Source: Oscillospiraceae bacterium (GTDB taxonomy: Bacteria; Bacillota; Clostridia; Oscillospirales; CAG-382). Taken from it: 64,000 nucleotides of DNA. The stretch lies in the NCBI GenBank assembly GCA_015064895.1, contig SVRI01000006.1:1-64000 (forward strand), read 5' to 3'. Every line of letters begins with the position of its first letter. Within the stretch, counting starts at the first letter, position 1. Position numbers and translations under genes: made by a program. This document shows positions 44,333-54,000 of the stretch, one piece after another. The notes beneath the pieces are model-generated. The model was given only the letters and a program-made list of their open reading frames with translations. It was not told the origin of the DNA and did no database searches.

Positions 44333-45778
44333 GTGCAAAAGAAGTTTACCATAAAAAAGAACACCATAAAGGTCATTGCAAAGCGAAACAAAAAGCAAAT
44401 TAAAGATGCTACAAGCACAAGTATTACAAAAAAAGCCGTGACAAGCGGTCTTCAAGTAAATATTATTTCTGCTGCAAACATTGACGCATCAAACTATGAC
44501 CGTCTTGAAACGCCTATAGCCGCAGAAAGCAGAAAACGGCTTGAAAGCGGTTCTGCCGTAAAAACAAGGCGTCGTGCCGTCAAAGACCTGACATTCAAAT
44601 CGGCTCCTCCTGTACCTACAGCACCAAAAGATCCGAAAGAAATACGAAAGCAATGGCTTATTTCCCAGGCAAAAATTCACATAGGTCTTATTGACGTACC
44701 TTTAATTATTCCCGTTTTACTAATTTCTGTATTCGGTCTTTTTGCCATTTACAGTGCTACAATATCATATGCTTCAAACAGATATGTATTGGTTCAGGGT
44801 ATGGCAATGTGTATAGGGCTTATAATGATGCTTGCCCTTTCGGTTATTGATTACAGAAGCATTGCCCCGCATTACAAATACATTATTTACATCAATGTTT
44901 TAATATTGATTTTAACACTCATTCTGGGTGAAGGTGTCACAGGTGAAACCAACAAAAACTGGATAAGGCTTGGTCCCGTAAACATACAACCGTCTGAATT
45001 TGCAAAGTTATTATTTATCTTCAGCTTTGGTGTTCATCTTTCAAGAGTACGTGACAAAATGCACAAGTTTTCAACCGTGTTTTTTTTGATAATCCATGCT
45101 CTTTTAATATTTGGTCTTGTTTTACTGCAGGGTGACATAGGAATACTCACAATATTCTTTATAATATTTGCCTCAATGAGTTTTTCGGCAGGTCTCAGCA
45201 TCTGGTATTACATTGCAGGTATTGCCGCAGTTATCTGCGTTTCACCGTTTTTATGGGCAAAGCTCGACCAATATCAGAAAGACAGAATCATGCTCTGCTT
45301 TGACCCGTCCATTGACCCTGAGGGTTTGAACGAAAGATATCAGCAGATGTGGAGCCAAAAGGCAATATCCAACGGCGGTATTACCGGCACCGGCTTTACA
45401 AAGGGTATTACAACACAGCATTTTGACGACCCTACATCGGCTAAGCACACCGACATGATTTATTCGACAATATGTGAAGAATTCGGCATAATCGGAGCAC
45501 TTTTAGTGCTTGCCGTCACGTGCTTCATCATTTTCAGAATAATGAAAATTGCAATAAGATGCGAAAACAATGCGGGACGCTACATATGCGTGGGTGTTGC
45601 CACCATGTTTATGATTCAGGTAGTTGAAAATGTAGGCATGTGTTTAGGTATTATGCCTGTTATCGGTATTACATACCCATTCCTCAGCTACGGCGGTTCA
45701 TCAATACTGAGCTGTTTATTGGCAATCGGAATGGTTTTATCAGTTTCATCACACAGAGAACAAAGCTTCTTCTCATAA
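44333..45778 (+). CDS. ftsW: SEDS-family peptidoglycan polymerase (FtsW/RodA/SpoVE)
   Basis: A 481-residue SEDS glycosyltransferase that polymerises lipid II. The first ~118 residues are a cytoplasmic, Lys/Arg-rich extension absent from typical members. About ten membrane helices follow, starting DVPLIIPVLLISVFGLFAIY. Diagnostic parts are NIQPSEFAKLLFIFSFG, LLQGDIGILTIF (equivalent to the P-D-L-G-T loop), HTDMIYSTICEEFGIIGALLV and GIMPVIGITYPFLSYGGSS. The start GTG 44333 has AGGAGG 6 nt upstream. Whether it serves division, elongation or spore cortex is not clear; spoIIE nearby would permit a SpoVE role. Confidence 0.92.
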   Translation: MQKKFTIKKNTIKVIAKRNKKQIKDATSTSITKKAVTSGLQVNIISAANIDASNYDRLETPIAAESRKRLESGSAVKTRRRAVKDLTFKSAPPVPTAPKDPKEIRKQWLISQAKIHIGLIDVPLIIPVLLISVFGLFAIYSATISYASNRYVLVQGMAMCIGLIMMLALSVIDYRSIAPHYKYIIYINVLILILTLILGEGVTGETNKNWIRLGPVNIQPSEFAKLLFIFSFGVHLSRVRDKMHKFSTVFFLIIHALLIFGLVLLQGDIGILTIFFIIFASMSFSAGLSIWYYIAGIAAVICVSPFLWAKLDQYQKDRIMLCFDPSIDPEGLNERYQQMWSQKAISNGGITGTGFTKGITTQHFDDPTSAKHTDMIYSTICEEFGIIGALLVLAVTCFIIFRIMKIAIRCENNAGRYICVGVATMFMIQVVENVGMCLGIMPVIGITYPFLSYGGSSILSCLLAIGMVLSVSSHREQSFFS

Positions 45779-45805
45779 AAATACAAACGTAAAGGAGACA
45801 TTAAC

Positions 45806-45991
45806 ATGTTAAAGGATTTAGTAAACAAAGCAAAGGACAAGCTTGACGATGTAGGAATTGACGATCTTGCAGATCTCAAAAAGTTAGCTGAAAAGCCCGA
45901 GGTCAAAAAGGCATTGAATGCTCTTATTTCATTCCTTGAAAAGAATGACAAGGATACGGTTGTCAAAGTGCTTAAGTCTATTGCGAAGTAA
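45806..45991 (+). CDS. Small charged helical protein (61 aa), unknown
   Basis: A 61-residue protein, MLKDLVNKAKDKLDDVGIDD and onward, made of Lys, Asp, Glu and Leu in amphipathic helical periodicity and ending DTVVKVLKSIAK. AAAGGAG lies upstream of the ATG with good spacing, 27 bp after ftsW, so it is probably cotranscribed. No signal, membrane helix or cysteine is seen. I do not recognise the family; it may be a small helical-bundle or interaction protein. Confidence 0.75.
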   Translation: MLKDLVNKAKDKLDDVGIDDLADLKKLAEKPEVKKALNALISFLEKNDKDTVVKVLKSIAK

Positions 45992-46003
45992 TTACAATTT
46001 TAT

Positions 46004-46057
46004 CCCTCCACCGTCTTACGACGGTCCCCCTCCCTTTAGACAAGGGAGGCTTTTTTT
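46004..46057. repeat. Palindromic intergenic repeat that also acts as terminator
   Basis: Two hairpins in tandem: CCGTC-TTAC-GACGG (46011-46024) and CCTCCCTT-TAGAC-AAGGGAGG (46029-46049), then CTTTTTTTATT. The CCTCCCTT...AAGGGAGG module flanked by an upstream short palindrome looks like the dispersed palindromic elements common in Clostridia gut genomes. It lies between the ftsW unit and the next promoter. Copy number needs a genome search. Confidence 0.6.
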
Positions 46058-46058
46058 A

Positions 46059-46087
46059 TTGACAAAAATTAAAATTTGAGGTATAAT
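46059..46087 (+). promoter_or_regulatory. Perfect-consensus sigma-A promoter for the leader RNA
   Basis: TTGACA (46059-46064), 17 bp, TATAAT (46082-46087). Transcription should start near 46094, right at the first paired base of the leader helix. Confidence 0.9.
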
Positions 46088-46093
46088 ATGTAT

Positions 46094-46273
46094 TGCCAAA
46101 CAAAGTCGAATATGATAATCAGTAGTGGTATGTGCATTTTTCTTTTTTTAGGGAAAAATGCAGATGCTCTATTTCCGCATATACTTTTACTGGTTATTGT
46201 GTGATTTTGTTTGGCGACAGTTGGAGCTGATGCGTTTTCGTGCGTCGGCGAAAGCTGGCGCATTTTTTATTTT
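46094..46273 (+). ncRNA. Candidate riboswitch-like leader RNA with antiterminator/terminator switch
   Basis: A ~180-nt leader between a consensus promoter and the lipoprotein ribosome binding site. Helix A: 46095-46104 (GCCAAACAAA) with 46206-46215, 10 bp perfect. Inside it, helix B: 46114-46124 with 46188-46198, 11 bp with two G-U pairs. Inside that, a 10-bp hairpin (46133-46142 with 46153-46162) or an alternative helix (46128-46135 with 46177-46184). After helix A come two exclusive hairpins sharing TGCGTCGGC (46241-46249): with 46226-46234 (antiterminator) or with 46254-46262 (terminator, GAAA loop, T6AT4 tail). The layout is that of a transcriptional riboswitch, but the conserved cores of the classes I know are not visible. 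Function is inferred. Confidence 0.65.
46241..46273 (+). terminator. Leader attenuator terminator
   Basis: TGCGTCGGC (46241-46249), GAAA tetraloop, GCTGGCGCA (46254-46262), then TTTTTTATTTT. The following base begins AGGAGG, the ribosome binding site of the lipoprotein gene. Confidence 0.85.
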
Positions 46274-46286
46274 AGGAGGAAATAAA

Positions 46287-47561
46287 ATGAAAAAAATCTT
46301 AAGCATTTTACTGGCAATATCCTTATTAATCTCGGGTAATATTCTTCTGACATCGTGCACTTCGGATGAGGGGTACGTTTCAAGCAAAGATGACGATGAC
46401 AAGTCCGACAAAGGCTCTGAAAATGTTGAAGAAAGCGATGAAAACAACGAAATTGCTGACGACAAAAATGATGTTTTGGCAAATGGAGACAACATTGATT
46501 CTTCAAATGAAAACAAACCCGAAATTGAAGAAGCAGTTACTAAGGAAAAGTTTTCGGGTGAGCTTGAATTCGCAACTCCTTTTTCCGACGGAGTAGCTCT
46601 CGCAAACACTACAGAAAATCCAACCACAATTGGGATAAACAAAAACGGTGAAATTTTATTTAAGTTGGATCAGAAATACGACTTTTCAAGACGATACTTA
46701 TACAACGACAGATTTGAGGGCGGAATGTTTATCCTCCCCGGTGGATGTTTATGCGACACCAACGGTAATGTCACTTCTCCTAAAGAGTTGGGGTATGAGA
46801 ACTTCTACGATGTAGCTTTTGAGGATGGATATATTTTGGCAAAAAAGGTTGAAGCTACATATGATTCAACAAAAATCTCCTATAGCATAATGAACTCGGA
46901 TTTTGAAGTTTTGTACACAACAGATTGGGGTTTAGATGACCATATTCAACAGTATTCAATATATTACGATAAATTACTCTGTTTAAAATCAGACTCGACC
47001 CGAAATGACGATTATGTATTTTGGGATTTAAATACCAGTGAAATAACAAACATTCCGCCAAGCAGCATGCCTTCGGAAACCTGGCTTAAAGGAGGCTCTG
47101 CATACGAAGATCTGTTTGATAATAAATATTTAGATTATGATGATATTGGTGACAACGTATATTCTGTCGAATATTTTATCAATAATATCGCACCGATTAT
47201 TTATTTTAACCGAGAAGCAAACAAAAGTTACTTTAATTATATAAATGAGGATGGTTCTTTTGTCTTTGATCCTATAGAAATCGGAGCAGAATATTACGCG
47301 TATTATAAAATCTATGCATATGACAGTAACTATGCAGTGATAGGAAAAAGTGGTATGGGCTCTCGATTAAACACAAGCGATCCAACACTAAGAGTCTACA
47401 ACAGCAGTGGTGATTTTATAAGTGAAATAAACATAAAAGATTATTCATCTGACAATCATTTAAAATGGGAGGTTTCAATGGGTGACGAAATTATCACAAT
47501 AAACTCTTCCACACACAGTGTCACCTACCTCTTTGACATCAACGGCAACAAATTATTCTAA
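46287..47561 (+). CDS. Lipoprotein with WG/beta-propeller-like body, unknown
   Basis: A 424-residue lipoprotein: signal peptide MKKILSILLAISLLISGNIL with lipobox LTSC (Cys about 24). An acidic Asp/Glu/Asn linker of about 65 residues follows. The body starts near residue 90 (GELEFATPFSDGVALANT; TIGINKNGEILFKL) and repeats short beta-strand units with G-x-x-L/F-x-D-x-N-G-x turns, as in WG-repeat or propeller proteins. No enzymatic motif is seen. The AGGAGG directly follows the leader terminator, so expression probably depends on readthrough. Ligand and partner are unknown. Confidence 0.88.
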   Translation: MKKILSILLAISLLISGNILLTSCTSDEGYVSSKDDDDKSDKGSENVEESDENNEIADDKNDVLANGDNIDSSNENKPEIEEAVTKEKFSGELEFATPFSDGVALANTTENPTTIGINKNGEILFKLDQKYDFSRRYLYNDRFEGGMFILPGGCLCDTNGNVTSPKELGYENFYDVAFEDGYILAKKVEATYDSTKISYSIMNSDFEVLYTTDWGLDDHIQQYSIYYDKLLCLKSDSTRNDDYVFWDLNTSEITNIPPSSMPSETWLKGGSAYEDLFDNKYLDYDDIGDNVYSVEYFINNIAPIIYFNREANKSYFNYINEDGSFVFDPIEIGAEYYAYYKIYAYDSNYAVIGKSGMGSRLNTSDPTLRVYNSSGDFISEINIKDYSSDNHLKWEVSMGDEIITINSSTHSVTYLFDINGNKLF

Positions 47562-47572
47562 TATACACCAAG

Positions 47573-47601
47573 ACTCCGCAGAGAAATCTGCGGAGTTTTT
47601 T
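47573..47601 (+). terminator. Terminator of the leader-controlled lipoprotein gene
   Basis: ACTCCGCAGA (47573-47582), GAAA loop, TCTGCGGAGT (47587-47596) and a T6 tail. Confidence 0.92.
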
Positions 47602-47688
47602 CACCATTTATTAAAAAAACCATCTTGCCTTATATGACAATATATTATATAATATACTATGTATTAATATAATATGGAGTTGTATGGC

Positions 47689-48879
47689 ATGAACACACAT
47701 AATTCGAGAAAATTACACAGTCTTGTTATCTTTCGAAACATACTCAAAGACGAAACAATAAGCAAGCTTATCGCTCTTTTTGACTGTGATGAAACAAATA
47801 AAAACGAGCTTACGGACAAATACTGCGATTTTGCAGAGAGTCTTCTCAGTCACGGTGGCAATCTTTCGCAGTACATATTAAAGTTGATTTTAGAAGACGA
47901 AAACCTTTATACTACATACAAAATCACCGGCAGAGGCGACGGTGAATTACTTGAACCGCTTCTTGAACGTGAGCTTTCGGTTCTCGAATATCTTTCACAG
48001 TACGAGGGTGAGCAAATAAGAACCTTTACGGGTGACATGACTCTTGCAAAGTGGAAAACAGAAGAAATAGACTTTGCCGATGTTTACCGTCAGAGACTTT
48101 CTGAAATCCACCGCAAGGGCTTTGGTATTTATGCAAAGTATCACATGTTCATTCTCGGCGACGATGGTCAGATTATCCCAATCAAAAATCCCGACCCGCA
48201 GAAGCTTTCCGAGCTTTCGGGATACGAAAGAGAAAGAAATCTCATCATTGCAAATACAAAAGCACTTCTCGAAGGCAAGCCTGCCAACAATGTTCTTCTC
48301 TACGGTGATGCAGGCACAGGTAAGAGCAGTACCGTAAAAGCTATCGGCAACGAATTTCGTGACATGGGGCTTCGTATCATCGAACTCAAAAAGGAACAGC
48401 TCCACCTCATCCCCGAGCTTCTTGACAACATTTCCGAAAAGCCTTTAAAGTTTATCATATTTATAGACGACCTTACCTTTGCAAGCGACGACAGGGATTT
48501 CTGTGCTCTGAAAGCTACCCTTGAAGGCGGTGTTTCTTCAAAGGGAAGCAACACAATTATTTATGTTACAAGCAACCACCGTCATCTTGTCAAGGAAACC
48601 AATGCGGACAGACAGGGCGACGAAATATCTATCGGCGACAAGCTTCAGGAAATAGTCAGTCTTTCGGCAAGATTCGGTCTTACCATCACCTACTCAAAGC
48701 CCGACAAGGATTTATACTGCCAGATTGTTTCCGACCTTGCCAAAAGAGGCGGCATAACACTTGAAGAGGACAAACTGTTTATAAGAGCAGAAGCTTTTGC
48801 CATTCGTCACGGCGGCAGAAATCCAAGAACGGCAAAGCAGTTTGTTGACCTTCTGCTTTCGGGTGTAGAAAGCATATAA
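47689..48879 (+). CDS. DUF815-family AAA+ ATPase
   Basis: A 396-residue cytoplasmic protein of the DUF815 family. The N-terminal ~165 residues are helical. The AAA+ core has Walker A LLYGDAGTGKSSTVKAI, Walker B FIIFIDDLTF, sensor 1 TIIYVTSNHRHL and the C-terminal arginine-containing GGRNPRTAKQFVDLLL. The family is typically described only as a predicted ATPase. ATG 47689 is preferred over in-frame ATG 47674 because GGAG (47676-47679) would otherwise overlap the start codon. It lies upstream of rseP with a 55-bp gap. Confidence 0.9.
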   Translation: MNTHNSRKLHSLVIFRNILKDETISKLIALFDCDETNKNELTDKYCDFAESLLSHGGNLSQYILKLILEDENLYTTYKITGRGDGELLEPLLERELSVLEYLSQYEGEQIRTFTGDMTLAKWKTEEIDFADVYRQRLSEIHRKGFGIYAKYHMFILGDDGQIIPIKNPDPQKLSELSGYERERNLIIANTKALLEGKPANNVLLYGDAGTGKSSTVKAIGNEFRDMGLRIIELKKEQLHLIPELLDNISEKPLKFIIFIDDLTFASDDRDFCALKATLEGGVSSKGSNTIIYVTSNHRHLVKETNADRQGDEISIGDKLQEIVSLSARFGLTITYSKPDKDLYCQIVSDLAKRGGITLEEDKLFIRAEAFAIRHGGRNPRTAKQFVDLLLSGVESI

Positions 48880-48934
48880 ATTTACTTATTTTGCATAAAC
48901 TATTGTAAATACGCAGCATTTACGGAGGCACAAA

Positions 48935-49993
48935 ATGGCATTTTACATCATTTTCGGCATTTTAATGTTCGGTGTTCTCATATTCATACACGAGCTTGGA
49001 CATTTTCTTGTTGCAAAAAAATGCGGGGTCGGTATTTACGAATTTGCCATAGGCATGGGTCCCAAGCTCATCTCACACAAAGCAAAAGACGGCATAACCT
49101 ATTCTCTTCGTCTTCTGCCAATCGGCGGCTTTGTATCCATGCACGGCGAAGACGACGACGAAAACGTCGACAACAGTGAAACAAGTCTTGCCAAAAAGTC
49201 TATATTACAGAGATTTGCCGTAATTTCGGCAGGTGCTGTAATGAACATACTGTTAGGTCTTATTATTGCATTCTTTCTTGTTATTTTCGGCGGCGACCTA
49301 TATTCAAACAAAATTGAAAAATTCAACGTGGTTAACAAAGACGGAGTTCCGTATCAAGACGAGTTTCAGGGTCTTAAGATTGGTGATGAAATTGTTAAAA
49401 TCGGAAACAGGCGTATCAATGTAAGACATGATCTTGTCTATGAGGCGATGAATCATGTGGAAGATCCTGTCGACATTACCGTAAAGCGTGGTGGCGAAAA
49501 GGTAGTAATAAAGGACTTTTACTTCCCTACTATTCAAGAAAGAGGCATAGAGTTCGGTACTGCTGCTTTTTTCATTCCGACAAAGCTTGAAAAAACACCC
49601 GTAGAAGTTTTAAAGCAGACCTTCTGTCAATCAATTTCAATTATACGTGCAATTTGGACATCACTTATTGACACCGTTAAAGGCAGGTACGGTACCGACG
49701 CAATTTCAGGGCCCGTAGGTGTCGTGGGCGAAATGAAAGAAGTCAAAGAAACGGGCGGTATGTCATCGCTGTTCTTTATGATGATGGTCATTTCGATGAA
49801 CCTGGGTATAATGAACCTTTTACCATTTCCCGCACTTGACGGCGGACGGTTACTTTTTCTGATAATTGAAGGTATTATCAGAAGACCCGTCAACAGAAAA
49901 GTTGAGGCAATAGTTAACGCGGCAGGTCTTGCCCTATTAATGGCACTTATGATATTTGTTACCTTCAGCGATATTACAAAACTTATAAAATAA
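48935..49993 (+). CDS. rseP: Site-2 intramembrane metalloprotease RseP/RasP
   Basis: Zinc metalloprotease that cuts membrane-spanning anti-sigma factors and signal peptides. The 352 residues include the first helix with HELGHFLVAKKCGVG (HExxH zinc ligands), a PDZ domain around 125-200 (YQDEFQGLKIGDEIVKIGNR), and the second active-site helix with NLGIMNLLPFPALDGGRLLF, whose Asp is the third ligand. A final hydrophobic helix ends the protein. GGAGG lies upstream of the ATG. It is 12 bp before ispG and shares the cluster with polC, as in many Firmicutes, but dxr, cdsA and uppS are not upstream. Confidence 0.96.
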   Translation: MAFYIIFGILMFGVLIFIHELGHFLVAKKCGVGIYEFAIGMGPKLISHKAKDGITYSLRLLPIGGFVSMHGEDDDENVDNSETSLAKKSILQRFAVISAGAVMNILLGLIIAFFLVIFGGDLYSNKIEKFNVVNKDGVPYQDEFQGLKIGDEIVKIGNRRINVRHDLVYEAMNHVEDPVDITVKRGGEKVVIKDFYFPTIQERGIEFGTAAFFIPTKLEKTPVEVLKQTFCQSISIIRAIWTSLIDTVKGRYGTDAISGPVGVVGEMKEVKETGGMSSLFFMMMVISMNLGIMNLLPFPALDGGRLLFLIIEGIIRRPVNRKVEAIVNAAGLALLMALMIFVTFSDITKLIK

Positions 49994-50005
49994 AGGAGAA
50001 GTCAA

Positions 50006-51067
50006 ATGGAAAGAAGAAAGACAAGAAGCGTAAAGCTCGGAAACAAATTTCTCGGCTCGGAGCATGACATTCTGATTCAATCCATGACATACACAAAGAC
50101 AGAGGACAAGGAAGCTACCCTTTCACAGATTCTTGCCCTTGAAAACACAGGCTGTGAAATTGTACGCTTCAGTGTACCGAACGAAGCTTGTGCCCAAAGC
50201 ATTCCTTATCTCAAGGAGCACACCCACATTCCACTTGTTGCCGACATTCATTTTGACTACAAACTGGCTTTGATGGCTGCCGAAAGAGGCATTGACAAGA
50301 TAAGAATCAATCCCGGCAACATCGGTGACGAATCAAGGGTCAAGGCTGTTGTTGATATATGCAAGCAAAAGAGTATTCCCATACGCATTGGGGTCAACGG
50401 CGGTTCTCTCGAAAAGCACATTCTTGCAAAGTACGGAGCACCCACACCCGAGGCTCTTTGCGAAAGTGCGTTTTATCATGTAAAGCTGCTTGAAAAGTTT
50501 GATTTCAACGATATAATCGTTTCTATAAAATCTTCAGATGTTGCAAACACAATCAAGGCAAACAGATTATTCGCAGAAATGTGCGACTACCCCTTGCACC
50601 TTGGTGTTACGGAAGCCGGAACAGAACGTTCGGGACTTATCAAGTCCAGTGCAGGCATAGGTGCACTTCTTTGCGAAGGCATCGGAGACACTTTAAGAGT
50701 TTCACTTTCGGATGATGTTATCAAGGAAGTTGAAGCGGCTAAGGATCTTCTTCGTGTTCTTGACATAAGACGCGGTGTCAAGATTGTATCCTGCCCTACC
50801 TGTTCCAGATGCAACATTGACGTATTCAATACCGCAAAGCGTCTTGAGGAGGCTCTCAAGGACAAGAACTGGGACATGAAAATAGCTGTTATGGGCTGTG
50901 CGGTAAACGGTCCGGGTGAAGCTAGAGAAGCGGATATCGGCATTGCAGGCGGTGCAGGAGAAGGGCTTCTTTTCAAGAAGGGCGAAATTGTCGGCAAGGT
51001 TCCAATGAACGACTTTTTCGACGTACTTATAAGGGAAGCCGAAGAAATGGCAAAATCACAAAAATAA
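50006..51067 (+). CDS. ispG: 4-hydroxy-3-methylbut-2-enyl diphosphate synthase (flavodoxin)
   Basis: Iron-sulfur enzyme converting MEcPP to HMBPP in the MEP pathway. The 353 residues have the N-terminal barrel (VKLGNKFLGSEHDILIQSMT; PLVADIHFDYKLALMAAERG; RINPGNIGDE). The cluster-binding C-terminal part has CPTCSRC (first cysteines) and VMGCAVNGPGEAREADIGIAGG, containing the third cysteine and the essential glutamate. AAAGGAG precedes the ATG. It completes the set with ispD and ispF elsewhere in the window. Confidence 0.98.
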   Translation: MERRKTRSVKLGNKFLGSEHDILIQSMTYTKTEDKEATLSQILALENTGCEIVRFSVPNEACAQSIPYLKEHTHIPLVADIHFDYKLALMAAERGIDKIRINPGNIGDESRVKAVVDICKQKSIPIRIGVNGGSLEKHILAKYGAPTPEALCESAFYHVKLLEKFDFNDIIVSIKSSDVANTIKANRLFAEMCDYPLHLGVTEAGTERSGLIKSSAGIGALLCEGIGDTLRVSLSDDVIKEVEAAKDLLRVLDIRRGVKIVSCPTCSRCNIDVFNTAKRLEEALKDKNWDMKIAVMGCAVNGPGEAREADIGIAGGAGEGLLFKKGEIVGKVPMNDFFDVLIREAEEMAKSQK

Positions 51068-51081
51068 GGAAGTACATATCA

Positions 51082-54000
51082 ATGGCAAAACCATTCTTAG
51101 AGTTATTCAAAAAATACGAACCGAGTGACAGCGAAAAAAATATTATTTCCAAGATAATTGAGTACTCGGCAAAAGCGGACAAAGAAGCAAGAATTATATC
51201 AACTGACGTAGTTTTCGACGGCTATGTCCCTTTCAGTGTGCTGTTTTCTATTGAGAACTCTATTGCAAAAGCATATGAGCTTCAAAGAATGGAAATACAC
51301 CCCTGCTTTAAGGGTGTATCATTTGACGTATGCTACATTGAACATGTATTTATTGAACTTTCAAGAAGAAGAATCTCGTCAAGCGGTTTTTTCTCTGGTG
51401 CATTCCTCGAAAAGCTTGACGGTTCTGAAGTTTCAGAAGACAATGATACTCTCTACATATCACTTCGCAACGGCGGCAAAAATCTGCTTGTTTCAGGTGG
51501 TGCAGATACGGAAATTGCTGACATTATTGAAGAAATGTTCGGCGACAGAAAGAAAATTGAATTTTGCGGTATTACCGAGCTTAACTACGAAGATCTTGCA
51601 GGCCTAGACTCTCTTCCCGAAATTCACATTCCTGTTCCCGAAGAAGTAAAGCAGGCTGAAATGGAAAAAGCAGCCTCATCCACCCTCTCGTCTGCACTTT
51701 CAAATGAGCCTTCGGAAGCGTTGGTTGACATTGACGAAGGAATTGTAAAATGCGGCGGTATGATTTTCGATATTTCCGAAATTGAAAATGTATACAATAC
51801 AGTTAAAGACATAAATATTATTCCCATTCGCAAAGTAAATCTTGACAGCGGAAATTTCACAATTTGCGGCGAGGTTTTCGGGTACGAAAAGAAACTTACC
51901 AAAAAGCAGGACAAGTGTATTGTTTCCTTCTTCATCGGTGACAAGGAAGCGGCACACGTCGTTAAAATGTTCTACTCAAAGGACAAAGACGAGGAATACG
52001 GCAAAATATCCGACGGTAAGTGCATTATTATGCAAGGAAGATGTCAGGTTGACAAGTTTGACGGAACACCCTGCCTCAGTCCTTCGTCAATCGGTTTTAT
52101 CAAGAAGAAAAATAAAACGGATACTGCCGAAGAAAAGAGAGTTGAGCTTCATCTGCACACCATGCTCTCTACAATGGACTCAGTTTTTTCCTGCAGTGAT
52201 GTTATAAAAACGGCGGTCAGATACGGTCACAAGGCTGTTGCCATAACCGACCACGGCAACGTTCAGGCATTCCCTGAAATACTTGCGGCAAAGAGAAAAC
52301 AAAAGGCTGACATAAAGGTTTTATACGGCATTGAAAGCTATTTTGTTGACGACACGGCAAAGGCTGTTTTCGGCGACGGTGACGGCGACTTTAACAATGA
52401 CAGATTCTGCATTTTTGACATAGAAACAACAGGTCTTTCGGCAAAGGATTGCAAGATTACCGAAATCGGTGCGGTACTCTATCAGAACGGCAAGGTGCTT
52501 GACACATTCTCTTCCTTTGTAAATCCCCATGAGGCTCTTACAGAACAGATTTCAAATCTTACCGGCATTACTGACGACATGCTCGTCGATGCCCCCGACA
52601 TTGACGAGGTGCTTCCTAAGTTCCTTGAATTTTCAAAGGACTGCATATTTGTTGCTCACAACGCTACCTTTGATATTTCCTTTATTTCAAAGGCTTGTGA
52701 GGATTTGGGAATAGAATTTAAGCCCACATATATTGATACCGTTTCGGTGTCTCGTTACGCAAATCCCGATCTTAAAAAACACACTCTTGATGCCGTCGGC
52801 AAATACTTTGATCTCGGCGATTTCAACCACCACAGGGCATTCGAGGATGCTCACATGTTGGCACTTATATTTGCAAAGCTTATTGAAAAGCTGGATACCG
52901 AAGGTATCACAAAGATAAGCCAGATGGTTGAAGCCATGAGCGGAAGCTGTGACCCGAAGAAATTAAAGAGTTATCATCAGATTATATTAGTAAAGAATCT
53001 TGCAGGCCTCAAGAACCTGTACAAGCTTGTTTCTTACTCATATCTCGACTACTATCACAGGCATCCCAGAATCCCCAAAACAGTTCTTGAACAGCACAGA
53101 GACGGTCTTATTATCGGCTCTGCATGTGAAGCCGGTGAGCTTTATCAGGCGGTGCTTCAGGGCAAGCCCTGGACAGACCTTTGCGACATGGCAAAGTTCT
53201 ACGACTATCTTGAAATACAGCCCCTTGGAAACAACCAGTTTATGATTGACAAGGGCATTGTTCAGAGCCGTGAGTCGCTTATTGAGATTAACAAGACAAT
53301 TATTAAGCTTGGAGACGAGTTAGGTATTCCGGTAGTTGCAACGGGTGACGTACACTTCAACGAACCGACTGACGAGATTTTCCGTCAGATACTCCTTGCA
53401 GGACAAAAGTTTTCGGATGCCGACAAGCACATTCCTCTATACTACCGCACAACCGAGGAAATGCTCAAAGAATTCGACTATCTTGAACCCGAAAAGGCAT
53501 ACGAAATAGTTGTAACCAACACAAACAAAATAGCCGACATGATTGAGGACATTCTGCCCATACCCGACGGCTCATTTACACCTCATCTTGACGGTGCGGA
53601 AGAAGAACTTACCTCAAACTGTTACAAGTATGCCCACGAATTATACGGCGACCCGCTTCCCGAAATCGTTGAAACAAGACTTAAGCGTGAGCTTGACTCG
53701 ATTATTTCCAACGGTTTTGCAGTGCTTTACGTAATTGCCCGCAGACTTGTAAAATACAGTGAGGAAAACGGCTATCTTGTAGGCTCACGAGGCTCGGTAG
53801 GTTCATCCTTTGCCGCTACAATGGGCGGTATTTCCGAGGTTAATCCCCTATCCCCCCACTACAGATGTGCAAACTGCAAATACTCCGAATTTATCACTGA
53901 CGGCTCTGTGGGTTCGGGATTTGACTTACCTCCCAAACCCTGTCCTAAATGCGGAACCGAAATGATGGGCGACGGGCACGAAATCCCCTTTGAAACCTTC

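Noticed and set aside
46158..46286. In-frame upstream ATG extending the leader-controlled lipoprotein by 43 codons
   Set aside because: It lies inside the leader RNA, lacks a ribosome binding site, and would bury the signal peptide; the ATG at 46287 follows AGGAGG.
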